Counted from the first letter of the stretch, positions 8,896 through 17,153 are shown. The stretch is DNA of 38,930 bases from Oceanisphaera litoralis (GCF_016907015.1 NZ_JAFBBE010000003.1:1-38930), one strand, 5' to 3'. Numbers and translations are program-made. Notes: generated from the letters alone by a model not told the origin.

Positions 8896-9966
8896 TTATT
8901 GCTCCTGTTGCAGTATCTGGAGTACCGCGTCCATTTCGGCGCTGTTGCCGATGGTGATTCTAATACAGTCGGAAAGTCCCGGTTTGCTGGCAAAGTCCCG
9001 CAGTATGATACCGGCCTGGCTCATGCGGGCAAAGACATGGCTGCCGGGCGCGAAACGCACCAGCAGGTAGTTGCCGTTGGGGGCGAAGACTTCTTTCACC
9101 TGGTCTTTTATCTGGGCGTTCTGGCGTAACTGCTCGGCGAGCGTCGCCTTGAGCGTATTGATCTCGGCGACCCGCTCACGCATGGTCGCCAGCCCGGCCT
9201 CGTTCAGGGCCTGGGCGGCAATCTGGGCCACCGGCTCGGGAACCGGGTAGGGGGCGATGACCTTCAGCAGCAGGCCGATCACTTCCGGGTTGGCCAGGGT
9301 AAAGCCGCAGCGAATGCCGGCCAGACCGAAGGCCTTGGACAGGGTGCGGATCAGCACCAGCTGCGGGTAGTCGGCCAGCAATCCGGCCTGAGTGGATTCG
9401 GGGCAGAATTCGATGTAGGCCTCGTCCACCACCACCAGCGCCCGGTCTTTGGCCGCGTCGAGCAGGCGCAACAGGCCGGCGCTGTCCACCAGGTCGCCGG
9501 TGGGGTTGTTGGGCGAGCACAGGAACACCAGCTTGACCTGATCGAGCTGTTTTATGATGCCGTCGAAGTCGGGCTGTCGATCAGCACGCAGCGGCACATC
9601 GACGATGCCCACGCCGTTGGTCTCGGCGCTGATGGCGTACATGCCGTAGGTGGGCGTGCAGATCAGGATCTTGTCCCGGCCCGGCTCGCAGAAGGTGCGG
9701 ATCAGCAATTCTATGCCTTCGTCGCCGCCGCGGCTGACCAGCACCTGCTCCGGGCTCACCCCCGCGTAGGCCGCATAGGCATTGATGACCTGGGGCGGCT
9801 GGCACTCGGGGTAACGGTTCAGCCGCGAACAATCGAGGCGGTATTCACCGCTGTCGGCCGCTTCGTTGGCGTTGAGCCAGATGTGGCCCTGGCCACCGAT
9901 GCGCCGGGCCGACTGATAGGGGGTCAGGGCCTGCACCTGGGCGCGGGCCAGTTGGGTGATGCTCAT
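8896..9966 (-). CDS. hisC: Histidinol-phosphate aminotransferase
   Basis: HisC, 356 aa, a fold type I PLP enzyme that transfers the amino group of glutamate to imidazole acetol phosphate. Visible motifs are LNANEAADSG near the N-terminus, the FLCSPNNPTGD motif, VVDEAYIEF with the PLP-pyridine Asp, and RTLSKAFGLAGIRCG with the Schiff-base Lys. The C-terminal Arg region near LSDCIRITIG binds the substrate carboxylate. The start overlaps the hisD stop by four bases. Confidence 0.97.
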   Translation of the reverse strand: MSITQLARAQVQALTPYQSARRIGGQGHIWLNANEAADSGEYRLDCSRLNRYPECQPPQVINAYAAYAGVSPEQVLVSRGGDEGIELLIRTFCEPGRDKILICTPTYGMYAISAETNGVGIVDVPLRADRQPDFDGIIKQLDQVKLVFLCSPNNPTGDLVDSAGLLRLLDAAKDRALVVVDEAYIEFCPESTQAGLLADYPQLVLIRTLSKAFGLAGIRCGFTLANPEVIGLLLKVIAPYPVPEPVAQIAAQALNEAGLATMRERVAEINTLKATLAEQLRQNAQIKDQVKEVFAPNGNYLLVRFAPGSHVFARMSQAGIILRDFASKPGLSDCIRITIGNSAEMDAVLQILQQEQ

Positions 9967-11255
9967 GCTTGCTTCTCCAGTTTGGCCAGCCGCAGGCTGA
10001 CCGCATTCTTGTGGGCATCCAGGGTTTCGGTGGCCGCCAGCAGCTCGACTGCCGGGCCTATGGCGCGCAGTCCTTCCGGACTCAGCTCCTGTACCGTAAA
10101 GCGGCGCTGGTAATCGGCCAGCCCCAGGCTGGAATAGGTGCGAGAATAGCCGTAGGTGGGCAGGGTGTGATTGGTGCCGCTGGCGTAATCGCCCACCGAC
10201 TCCGGGGTCCAGGCGCCGAGAAAGATGGAACCGGCGTTTTTAAGCCGGGGCAGCAGGGCACGCGGGTCTTGGGTTTGCACTATCAGGTGCTCGGGGGCAT
10301 AGGCGTTGGAAATCACCACGGCCTGTGTCAGGCAGTCACAGATAAAGGTACGGCTCTCGGCCAGGGCCTGACGGGCGATGTCGGCCCGGGACAGCTGCGC
10401 CAGCTGTTGCTCCAGCGCGATGTTGACCTTTTCCGCCAGCTTGCGGCTCGGCGTCACCAGTATCACCTGGGAGTCGGGGCCGTGCTCGGCCTGAGACAGC
10501 AGATCCGAGGCGATAAAGTCGGCATCGGCGGTGTCGTCGGCGATCACCAGCACTTCGGACGGGCCGGCGGGCATGTCGATGGCGGCGCCATTCACGTCCG
10601 AAGACACCTGCTGTTTGGCCTCGGTCACCCAGGCATTGCCCGGGCCGAAGATCTTGTCGACCTTGGTCACGGTGTCACTGCCGTAGGCCATGGCCGCCAC
10701 CGCCTGGGCGCCGCCCAGGGTATAGATGGCATCCACACCACAGCGGCGGGCGGTATAGATGATGGCGTCGTTGATGGGCGGCGGCGAGCACAAGACCACT
10801 CGTTCGCAGCCGGCCAGGCGGGCCGGAATGGCCAGCATCATCACGGTGGATACCAGGGGCGCACTGCCACCGGGCACATAGAGGCCGACCTTTTCCAGCG
10901 GCTGAAAGTGCAGCTCGCAGCGCACGCCGGGGCTGGTGTCCAGCGCTATGGGTTGCGGCAGCTGGGCGCGGTGAAAGGTTTCTATGTTGCCGATGGCCAG
11001 CTCGATTGCGGCCTTCAGCTCGTCGTCGACCCGGTCGGCGGCGGTGTCGATTTCCTGTGGTGACAGCTGCAGGGTGCTGCGCTCGGCGCGATCCAGGGTA
11101 CGGGTCAGCTCAATCAGGGCGGCGTCACCGCCCTCGCGTACTTTTGCAATGATGTCGGCCACCTGGGCTTCGCGTCCGCCCTGAGCCTGGGCCGGGCGGC
11201 GCAGTGCGTCTGCCTGCTCGGTGCTATTCAGTTGCTTCCATTCAAGAATCTTCAT
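9963..11255 (-). CDS. hisD: Histidinol dehydrogenase
   Basis: HisD, 430 aa, a zinc- and NAD-dependent enzyme performing the last two oxidations, L-histidinol to L-histidine. Family motifs include YVPGGSAPLVSTVMMLAIPA, the IFGPGNAWVTEAKQQV stretch, the zinc and substrate region LSQAEHGPDSQ, and YAPEHLIVQT; GDYASGTNHTLPT is near the C-terminus. The length agrees with the family (about 430). It lies three bases after hisG and overlaps hisC. Confidence 0.97.
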   Translation of the reverse strand: MKILEWKQLNSTEQADALRRPAQAQGGREAQVADIIAKVREGGDAALIELTRTLDRAERSTLQLSPQEIDTAADRVDDELKAAIELAIGNIETFHRAQLPQPIALDTSPGVRCELHFQPLEKVGLYVPGGSAPLVSTVMMLAIPARLAGCERVVLCSPPPINDAIIYTARRCGVDAIYTLGGAQAVAAMAYGSDTVTKVDKIFGPGNAWVTEAKQQVSSDVNGAAIDMPAGPSEVLVIADDTADADFIASDLLSQAEHGPDSQVILVTPSRKLAEKVNIALEQQLAQLSRADIARQALAESRTFICDCLTQAVVISNAYAPEHLIVQTQDPRALLPRLKNAGSIFLGAWTPESVGDYASGTNHTLPTYGYSRTYSSLGLADYQRRFTVQELSPEGLRAIGPAVELLAATETLDAHKNAVSLRLAKLEKQA

Positions 11256-11258
11256 GCT

Positions 11259-12161
11259 TTACTCCATCATCTTCTCGATGGGCAGCACCAGAATGGAGGA
11301 GGCACCCAGGGCCTTGAGGCCTTCCATGGTTTCCCAGAACATGTCTTCGCTGCTCACCATGTGAATGGCCACCTGGTTGCTTTCTCCGGCCAGGGACATG
11401 ATGGTCGGGCGTTCGGCGCCGGGCAGCAGGTCAATCACCGCTTCCAGTCGATCCTTGGGCGCGTGCAGCATGATGTATTTGCTCTCGCGTGCCTGTTGCA
11501 GGCCCTGAATACGAGGCAGCAGACGGTCGATAACCTGTTGCTTGGCGGTCGGCAGGGGGCTGGCGCTCTGGATCAGCACCGCCTTGGAGCGAAAGATGAC
11601 GTCGGTTTCGACCAGGCCGTTGGCTTCCAGGGTGGCACCGGTCGACACCAGGTCACAGATGGCGTCGGCCACCCCGGCGCGGGGGGCCACTTCTACCGAG
11701 CCGTTCAGCATCACGCTCTTGAACTTCACGCCCTGGCTGTCCATGTAGCGCTTGAGCAACCAGGGGTAGGAGGTGGCGATACGCTTGCCTTCCAGGCTTT
11801 GTGGACCCTGATAGTCGAACTCTTGCGCCACCGCCAGCGACAGGCGGCAGCCGCCGAAGTCCAGGCGCTTGAGCACGTTGTAATCGGCGCTCTCGCCCTG
11901 GGCCTGGCGTTCCATCAGGGTTTCTTCCAGCACGTTTTCACCGACCACACCCAGGTCGACCACACCGTCCATCACCAGACCGGGAATGTCGTCATCGCGC
12001 ACCAGCAGCAAGTCGATGGGCATGTTTTCGGCGTGGGCGATCAGGCGCTGTTCACGCAGGTTGAGTTTGACGCCGCAGCCCTTGAGCAGCTTCTGGCATT
12101 CGGTGCTGAGGCGGCCCGACTTTTGAATGGCGATGCGGAGGCGATTTTGATCCAGTGTCAT
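11259..12161 (-). CDS. hisG: ATP phosphoribosyltransferase (long form)
   Basis: HisG, 300 aa, the first and committed enzyme, condensing ATP with PRPP. The long form carries its own C-terminal ACT-like regulatory domain (about 225-300, ending [17 protein letters not shown]), so feedback inhibition by histidine is expected and no HisZ is needed. The N-terminus [13 protein letters not shown] and the PRPP-binding [14 protein letters not shown] near residue 170 are typical. It is the first structural gene after the attenuator; the ATG at 12161 is 50 bases past the terminator hairpin. Confidence 0.97.
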   Translation of the reverse strand: MTLDQNRLRIAIQKSGRLSTECQKLLKGCGVKLNLREQRLIAHAENMPIDLLLVRDDDIPGLVMDGVVDLGVVGENVLEETLMERQAQGESADYNVLKRLDFGGCRLSLAVAQEFDYQGPQSLEGKRIATSYPWLLKRYMDSQGVKFKSVMLNGSVEVAPRAGVADAICDLVSTGATLEANGLVETDVIFRSKAVLIQSASPLPTAKQQVIDRLLPRIQGLQQARESKYIMLHAPKDRLEAVIDLLPGAERPTIMSLAGESNQVAIHMVSSEDMFWETMEGLKALGASSILVLPIEKMME

Positions 12162-12210
12162 GATGTTGTGTCCCTGTCAGTAAGATAAAGTTTGTAAAAA
12201 TCACGTAAAA

Positions 12211-12245
12211 CGAAAAAACCCTCGGGAGCGATACTTCCGAGGGTT
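12211..12245 (-). terminator. his attenuator terminator
   Basis: On the minus strand, AACCCTCGG (12245-12237) pairs with CCGAGGGTT (12225-12217) followed by a run of T. It lies between the leader peptide and hisG. Upstream on the same strand CTGGAAG and CTTCCAG segments (about 12265-12293) can pair as a competing hairpin. This is the layout of classical his attenuation. Confidence 0.9.
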
Positions 12246-12308
12246 TATGTATTCTGTCCTGCTGGAAGCCGCCAAGGGATAGGCCTTCCAGAATAAAATT
12301 CTGAAAGC

Positions 12309-12359
12309 CTAGTCGGGATGATGATGGTGGTGATGCTTGGCGTTGTGCAGGAAGTTCAT
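12309..12359 (-). CDS. hisL: his operon leader peptide
   Basis: A 16-residue peptide, MNFLHNAKHHHHHHPD, with seven His codons, six of them consecutive. When charged histidyl-tRNA is scarce, a ribosome stalled on the His run should favour the antiterminator and let RNA polymerase read into hisG. The E. coli leader has a similar length and His run. The start codon is assigned by the reading frame and comparison with known HisL; only a weak ribosome site is visible. Confidence 0.93.
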   Translation of the reverse strand: MNFLHNAKHHHHHHPD

Positions 12360-12397
12360 AATAGGGTTGGCCTGTGTCTCTCTTGAGGTCTGGGACC

Positions 12398-12426
12398 ACA
12401 TTAGCAAGCCGAACCGGTTTTGCCAA
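12398..12426 (-). promoter_or_regulatory. Probable his operon promoter
   Basis: On the minus strand TTGGCA (12426-12421) is followed after 17 bases by TAATGT (12403-12398), preceded by TG as an extended -10. The transcript would start about 35 bases before hisL. The -10 matches consensus poorly, so this is tentative. Confidence 0.45.
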
Positions 12427-12657
12427 CCCTGGATTGCAAGAAACTTTTGGCTGCAATACCGGGGGGTGCCTTCCTCTTGATAATGTTTCGCATGGCTCCC
12501 TAGTGAACTATAGGGTGATTTTTGTTTTTTGCAGTAAATGTACATAATTATTCACACCTTGCCGGTGGAATATATGGCTTGTATACAGGAAATGACCAGC
12601 TGCCCCGGGTCTTGATAGCTTGAATATTGTCAGTAGGGGGCGAGGTTTCGTTCCCGT

Positions 12658-12690
12658 GCAGCACCATGCAGCATGGTGCTGCATGGTGCA
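12658..12690. promoter_or_regulatory. 25-bp near-perfect palindrome upstream of the porin
   Basis: GCAGCACCATG (12658-12668) and CATGGTGCTGC (12672-12682) form an inverted repeat around CAG. A further ATGGTGC follows, so GCACCAT/ATGGTGC occurs in overlapping copies. It lies about 200 bases before the porin and could be an operator or a hairpin in its leader. The rest of 12430-12884 shows no gene I can support; TTGACT at 12702 is a possible -35 with no good -10. Confidence 0.5.
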
Positions 12691-12884
12691 TCAGCCCGGG
12701 CTTGACTAAGGTTAACGGCAAGGTGTTGTTCAAAAAACAAGCAGCCCAGGGAGGGAACATAAGATCTAAAGGATGCATTACTCTGCTATTTACTGCCCGT
12801 TCAATGCCTTGAAAGCACGGCTCCCCCTCCATCGGGTGGTGGTGCCGTTATCCAGGAATGCAGTGAAGCAAGAGGAGAATCATC

Positions 12885-14117
12885 ATGGCCCATCAAAAAA
12901 CACTAGTGGCTACGGCCATTGTCTGTGCCATGTCCAGCGGACCCGTATTGGCCCAGACCGAGGCGCAGGAACTGGATCAGCTCAAGCGCCAGCTTGGTAC
13001 CTTGCTTGAGCGGGTCAATCAGCTTGAAAGCAAAACACAGAACGCCGAAGCGCGGGCCCAGGCGGCGGAAACCAAGGCCGAGACCCTGAGTTCCCCCGGG
13101 GCGCCGGCCGCTGTCGGCTCGGGTAATGACAAAATAAGGGTCTCGGTATCCGGTCACGTCAACCGGGCCCTGCTGGTGGTCGACGACGGTGAGGAAACCG
13201 ATCTCTACCATGTTGATAACGACAGTTCCTCTACCCGGTTACGGGTAATCGGTGAGGGGGATGTTAACTCCGAGCTGACGGTGGGGACCGCCATCGAGGT
13301 GCAGTTGGAGTCCAATTCATCCTTCAGTGTCAGCCAGGATAATGAATCGCCGAGTGGCGACAGTATTTCCGATCGCCGGCTGGAGGTGTATTTCGATCAC
13401 GACCGGCTGGGCAAGCTGTGGATGGGTAAAGGGTGGACCGCCAGTGAAGACAGCTCCGAGATGGACTTGTCCGGTACCGCCCTGGTCGGTTATTCCTCTA
13501 CCGCCGATATTGCCGGCGGCATCAAGTTCCGCGATGGGGCCGGTAACCTGAGCGCGACCCGAGTGGGGGACGTCTTTATCAACCTGGACGGCCTGGGTCG
13601 GCGCAACCGCCTGCGCTACGACACCCCGAGTATGGGTGGGATGAAACTGGCGGCCAGTGCGGTGGAAGACAGTGCCTGGGATACGGCGCTGACCTATGCC
13701 GCCGAACATAGCATGGGTACCATGGCGGCGGCGGTGGCCTATTCGGATCAGCAAAACAACAGCGGTCAGATCAACGGCTCGGCGTCCTTCCTGCATAACA
13801 GCGGGGTCAGTGTGACCCTGGCGGCCGGGGAGCGGGACAGCGGAGCGCTGGATCCCAACTTTGTCTACGGCAAGCTGGGGTATCAGAACCAGTGGTTTGA
13901 CGCCGGTAAGACCGCATTTTCTGCCGACTACCATGTGGCCAATCATGCTCAGGTGAGAAGTGACAAGGCCAGGTCCGTCGGGGTACAGATGGTGCAGAAT
14001 GTCGACCACTGGGCGACCGAGCTTTATGTGGGCTATCGCAACTATGATCTGGAGCGGGCGGGAGATAACCTGGACGATGCGGATGCCTTGATTGCCGGTG
14101 CCCGAATCAAGTTCTAG
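12885..14117 (+). CDS. Outer membrane porin with N-terminal coiled coil (410 aa)
   Basis: The signal peptide is about residues 1-23 (LVATAIVCAMSSGPVLAQ, cleavage after LAQ or VLA). Residues 25-65 form a heptad-like coiled coil (LDQLKRQLGTLLERVNQLES) rich in Ala and Glu. From about 85 the sequence alternates polar and hydrophobic residues as beta strands and ends with a C-terminal Phe (AGARIKF), the beta-barrel insertion signal. It resembles the porins of marine gammaproteobacteria in which a periplasmic coiled coil precedes a 16-strand barrel; the coil may trimerise or contact peptidoglycan. The solute is unknown. The ribosome site is AGAGGAG, eight or nine bases before the ATG. A small lipoprotein gene follows eight bases after the stop. 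Confidence 0.85.
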   Translation: MAHQKTLVATAIVCAMSSGPVLAQTEAQELDQLKRQLGTLLERVNQLESKTQNAEARAQAAETKAETLSSPGAPAAVGSGNDKIRVSVSGHVNRALLVVDDGEETDLYHVDNDSSSTRLRVIGEGDVNSELTVGTAIEVQLESNSSFSVSQDNESPSGDSISDRRLEVYFDHDRLGKLWMGKGWTASEDSSEMDLSGTALVGYSSTADIAGGIKFRDGAGNLSATRVGDVFINLDGLGRRNRLRYDTPSMGGMKLAASAVEDSAWDTALTYAAEHSMGTMAAAVAYSDQQNNSGQINGSASFLHNSGVSVTLAAGERDSGALDPNFVYGKLGYQNQWFDAGKTAFSADYHVANHAQVRSDKARSVGVQMVQNVDHWATELYVGYRNYDLERAGDNLDDADALIAGARIKF

Positions 14118-14125
14118 GAGGTGTG

Positions 14126-14269
14126 ATGAAGGTCATCGCCATGCTGGCCCTGCTGCTGTTGCTTGGTGGCTGCAGCGGGACGCCGGTTCAATACCACAGC
14201 GAACGGGAAATACCCGAGGGGCCGGGCCTGCTGACCGGCGCCGACGGGGCTTATCTGTACCAGAGATAA
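14126..14269 (+). CDS. Small lipoprotein (47 aa)
   Basis: A short ORF with a good AGGAGG (14117-14122) four bases before the ATG. The first 15 residues, MKVIAMLALLLLLGG, are a lipoprotein signal peptide with lipobox LGGC and Cys16. The mature part is 32 residues, polar, ending GADGAYLYQR. It starts eight bases after the porin stop, so it is probably co-transcribed and may sit in the outer membrane near the porin. I know of no assigned function. Confidence 0.7.
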   Translation: MKVIAMLALLLLLGGCSGTPVQYHSEREIPEGPGLLTGADGAYLYQR

Positions 14270-14273
14270 GCAA

Positions 14274-14302
14274 TATCGTCTAACTATCGTCTAACTATCG
14301 TC
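14274..14302. repeat. 11-bp tandem repeat, 2.6 copies
   Basis: TATCGTCTAAC occurs at 14274-14284 and 14285-14295 and partially at 14296-14302, running into the REP-like element that follows. Confidence 0.8.
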
Positions 14303-14408
14303 ACCCTCGCGAAGGCGGGGGTCCAGTGTCTTTGCAGGTGAACCGCAGTCTGACTGTTCTGCGCCACTGCGCCACAGGTCCTGGATTCCCGCCTTCGCGG
14401 GAATGACG
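14299..14408. repeat. REP/BIME-like element, copy A (110 bp)
   Basis: Two 28-base arms, CGTCACCCTCGCGAAGGCGG-type at 14299-14326 and CTGGATTCCCGCCTTCGCGG-type at 14381-14408, are inverted copies with about five mismatches around a 54-base centre. The same element occurs at 16079-16180 in the same orientation. Such paired palindromes are usually dispersed over the genome and mobilised by RAYT-type transposases; none is in the window. Confidence 0.85.
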
Positions 14409-14451
14409 ACCGAACCACTTCTGTTATACGGCATCGGGCAACTCGGTGCTT

Positions 14452-15885
14452 TCAGGCACCTAACGCTTCACGTACCTGCCGAGCCGACTCATCCTGCATC
14501 TTGGCGTAGAGGCCGAACTCGTCGATCACCGGGCAACCCAGTGCCTGCTCGAACGCCGCCTGATTGGCATTCTGGGCGTAGGCCTGATGCTGCACACCGC
14601 CCAGGTTGGACTGGAATATGCCGGCGGCGCTGACCGGCAGAAAGTCTTCGTAGATGATGGGGGTGGCCTTGACCAGGCCGGCCTCGATCAGTGCCTCCAT
14701 ATCATCACTGCTGACATCACCACTACTAGGTTCACCGCGTTCACCAGGTTCACCAGGTTCACCAGGTTCACCACTGTGTTCACCAAGAGCCGACTGCTGG
14801 CGCCCGGTCTCGGTCAGGCCATAACGGAAATAGCCCAGTTGCCGTGTGCGCAGGCTGTCTTCATCGTCCGGAAACTCGGCGAATACCTCCGCCAGCCGGC
14901 GTTGATGGGCCTCGTTATCGTTCTCGGCCGGCGCCTGGCGCGAGCGGTTGAGCAGCTCGTCGTAGAGGGCGCGCCCCTTGGGCGTGAGCGCCATGCCGCG
15001 CTGTTCGATTTCACCGAAGCGAGCGGTATGGGTGCCGGTCTGTTCGCCGGCAAAGCGAACCGGTTCTTCCAGTGCGGTAAAGCTGGTCTGACGCAGCAAT
15101 ATGGGGCAACGGCGGCGGGGCGGGCCTTCGATCACCGCCTTGGGGTTGATGCCCAGCTTGGGCATCTGCTGTTGCACGCGGTCGATGTCCAGCGTTCTCG
15201 GTGTCAGGTGATTGATATGGGGGCCGCGAAAGCAGACCACGTCGGCAATAAGCCGGTGAGCGTCCTGCAGGGCCCGGTATCCGGCCAGGCTGACGGTGGC
15301 ATTCTGGTGCCAGCGGAAGGTCTCCAGCACCTCGGCCACGAAGTGGCGGGCCTGTGCTTCGGTCAGGCCACCCTGTTCTTCGGCCTGAGCGACCAGCCGC
15401 CGCGCCCCGGCGGTAAAGATGTCGCGCGCGGCCAGTATCTCGGCCGCGCGCGCCCGCAGAGTATTATCTGCAATCAGCTCCAGGCGCAGCAGCGAGGTGA
15501 AAATACGGAACGGATTGCGTCGCAGCGAGGTGTCGTCGGTGGGGCGAAAAGCGGTGGAGTGCACCGGTACCCCGGCTTCGGACAAGTCGTAATAGCCGAC
15601 CGGGTGCATGCCCATGATGGCGAAGACCCGGCGCAGCATCGTGAGCTCGGCGGCGGTGCCAACCCGAATGGCTCCATGGCGTTCCAGACTCAGTCGGTCC
15701 AGCTCACCGTTTTGCTGCAATTGTTGCCGTAACGCAGGATCGGCGGCCAGTACCTGCTCGTTGACCTCGGCCACCAGCTGCATCAGGGTGCCGTACTGGG
15801 GCACTTCCTGCTGGTACATGCGAGACATGGAGTCGGAAAACAGGGTGCGGATATCATCCGCGGGCAAGAAAGTGTCGTGCGTCAT
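14452..15885 (-). CDS. ydcJ: 2-oxoadipate dioxygenase/decarboxylase (HglS/YdcJ, DUF1338 family), 477 aa
   Basis: Fe(II)-dependent VOC-fold enzyme. Characterised members convert 2-oxoadipate to D-2-hydroxyglutarate in lysine breakdown. The residues I recall as iron ligands in Pseudomonas HglS, His70, His226 and Glu294, are all present at the same numbers here (LERHGAIRVG, GPHINHL, GEIEQRG), and so is Arg74. Activity is therefore likely. Residues 367-390 form a low-complexity Gly-Glu-Pro insert encoded by a 9-bp tandem repeat; E. coli YdcJ is 447 aa, so the extra length is mostly this insert. The gene stands alone between two REP-like elements. No other lysine-catabolic gene is near. Confidence 0.9.
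   Translation of the reverse strand: MTHDTFLPADDIRTLFSDSMSRMYQQEVPQYGTLMQLVAEVNEQVLAADPALRQQLQQNGELDRLSLERHGAIRVGTAAELTMLRRVFAIMGMHPVGYYDLSEAGVPVHSTAFRPTDDTSLRRNPFRIFTSLLRLELIADNTLRARAAEILAARDIFTAGARRLVAQAEEQGGLTEAQARHFVAEVLETFRWHQNATVSLAGYRALQDAHRLIADVVCFRGPHINHLTPRTLDIDRVQQQMPKLGINPKAVIEGPPRRRCPILLRQTSFTALEEPVRFAGEQTGTHTARFGEIEQRGMALTPKGRALYDELLNRSRQAPAENDNEAHQRRLAEVFAEFPDDEDSLRTRQLGYFRYGLTETGRQQSALGEHSGEPGEPGEPGERGEPSSGDVSSDDMEALIEAGLVKATPIIYEDFLPVSAAGIFQSNLGGVQHQAYAQNANQAAFEQALGCPVIDEFGLYAKMQDESARQVREALGA
14729..14773. repeat. 9-bp tandem repeat inside ydcJ (five units)
   Basis: GGTTCACCA is repeated five times with small changes in the first two units, giving GEP/GER repeats in the protein. 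Units 3-5 are identical, so the array should be prone to slippage, always in frame. Confidence 0.9.
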
Positions 15886-15909
15886 GATGCTGATGTCCTT
15901 TGAACAGTC

Positions 15910-15979
15910 CTTTGAACTATGAGCTTTGAACTATGAGCTTTGAACTATGAGCTTTGAACTATGAGCTTTGAACTATGAG
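15910..15979. repeat. 14-bp perfect tandem repeat, five copies, in the ydcJ leader
   Basis: CTTTGAACTATGAG occurs five times without a mismatch, preceded by a degenerate copy at 15898-15909 and starting 24 bases before the ydcJ start codon. Beyond it, 15985-16030 holds looser TTCAATACC/TTAATAAG-type repeats. The array separates any ydcJ promoter from its ribosome site, or contains it. Confidence 0.95.
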
Positions 15980-16078
15980 ATGCCGATACTTCAACGTTAA
16001 TACCTTCACTTCAATACCTCCACCTTAATAAGCAACACCCTATAACTGATATGGATTCTGGCGCTGGTTTGCCTTTAT

Positions 16079-16180
16079 CGTCACCCTCGCGAAGGCGGGG
16101 GTCCAGTGCCTTTGCAGGCAACCAGCAGCCTGACCGTTCTGCGCCACACGTCCTGGATTCCCGCCTTCGCGGGAATGACG
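16079..16180. repeat. REP/BIME-like element, copy B (102 bp)
   Basis: Arms at 16079-16106 and 16153-16180 are identical to those of copy A at 14299-14408. The centre is similar but eight bases shorter. Confidence 0.85.
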
Positions 16181-16205
16181 ACAGAGCCATAGCTGTTATG
16201 CAGCA

Positions 16206-16937
16206 TTACTTACCGCATAGTGAATGATGACAAACGGCGACGGTTCGCGAATGCAGTGGCTGAACAGTAACAGCCCGATAGGCCGCTATGATGTGCTGCA
16301 CGTCCGTTTTCCGACCCCCTTGTACTCGTTGATAATGCGCGAGTGTCTTGCGCAGGTATCGGGAGGCGGTATCGGCCTGCTCGGGGCTGTGGGCTTGCCA
16401 GATCTGTTCGCCGACGGCACTCACTTTGTTCCGGTGTTGCCTGTCGTCGGGCCGGGGCGAGACCAGCAGCAGTTCGTAGAAGCGCCGGTTTTCTTCCAGC
16501 AGTCGCTCTTGCTGCAGATGAAAGCCCAGCCGGATCAGTTGCTGACGCAAGGTGAACTGATGATGGACAGGACACAGCAGGAAGTCGATGTCGGCATCGG
16601 GGTTGGCCCCATGAATGGCGCGCACCAGCTGTACCATCAGGTCGCCGCCCACCCCGGCGATGATCACCAGCTGCCTGCCATCATGATGAGACAACGGCAG
16701 GGCGGCCACGTCGATGCAGTGGACCTGCCATGCCGACCGGGGATAAAAGCGCCGTAGCCGGGATTCCAGCTCGTTCATCAGCTCGGGCACGATATCGACG
16801 AAGTGTATAAAGGGCGCGGCCAGACGAGATAACAAGGCGGCGCCCAGTAAACCGTGATCACAGCAACAATCCCAGATGTGGCTATAGCCCGGTTCGACCA
16901 TGGCGTCGATGTGCCGGAGTCGTTTGCCGATTTTCAT
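16206..16937 (-). CDS. trmK: tRNA (adenine(22)-N1)-methyltransferase, TrmK family (243 aa)
   Basis: SAM-dependent Rossmann methyltransferase. The start MKIGKRLRHIDAMVEPGYSHIWDCCCDHGLLGAALL shows the TrmK pattern, with the SAM-binding acidic/Gly motif DCCCDHGLLG at about 25-34 and FVDIVPELMNELESRL after it. LVIIAGVGGDLMVQL near 105 is the second family motif. TrmK methylates A22 in the D-loop of tRNA; in gammaproteobacteria the protein is often annotated only as a SAM methyltransferase. I start at 16937 because the upstream extension to 17108 has no family similarity. It is divergent from yoaA. Confidence 0.8.
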   Translation of the reverse strand: MKIGKRLRHIDAMVEPGYSHIWDCCCDHGLLGAALLSRLAAPFIHFVDIVPELMNELESRLRRFYPRSAWQVHCIDVAALPLSHHDGRQLVIIAGVGGDLMVQLVRAIHGANPDADIDFLLCPVHHQFTLRQQLIRLGFHLQQERLLEENRRFYELLLVSPRPDDRQHRNKVSAVGEQIWQAHSPEQADTASRYLRKTLAHYQRVQGGRKTDVQHIIAAYRAVTVQPLHSRTVAVCHHSLCGK

Positions 16938-16965
16938 GATGAGCGCCTGCAGAGTAAAGCGACGC

Positions 16966-16974
16966 AGTATATCA
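16966..16974 (-). promoter_or_regulatory. Extended -10 promoter of trmK
   Basis: On the minus strand TGATATACT gives TATACT (16971-16966) with an extended TG. It would start transcription about 20 bases before the trmK ATG. No clear -35 is visible. Confidence 0.4.
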
Positions 16975-17153
16975 GCGTCGGCCGGCCTTGCGTATTGGCC
17001 GATATCATGCCGTTTGCCGCCGGCGGTGCTGGAAAAACACCGGGCCGCACCGATGGAGGCGGTGTTGGGCTTGGTACAAAAACGGCATAGTCGGCTGCCG
17101 TGCCGCAACCGCTTTTGTTATCATGCCCTTTTCAGCGACGAGATTTTCCTGCC

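Noticed and set aside
12530-12560. Possible ArgR or TyrR box (AATTATTCA half-site)
   Set aside because: Only one half matches and the spacing of the second half is wrong.
12548-12832. 94-codon minus-strand frame upstream of the porin
   Set aside because: No ribosome site and no protein-like pattern; it runs across the palindrome at 12658.
15898-15979. CRISPR array
   Set aside because: The 14-bp units are directly contiguous without spacers.
16938-17108. N-terminal extension of TrmK from an upstream start
   Set aside because: The extra 57 residues lack family similarity and cover the likely promoter.
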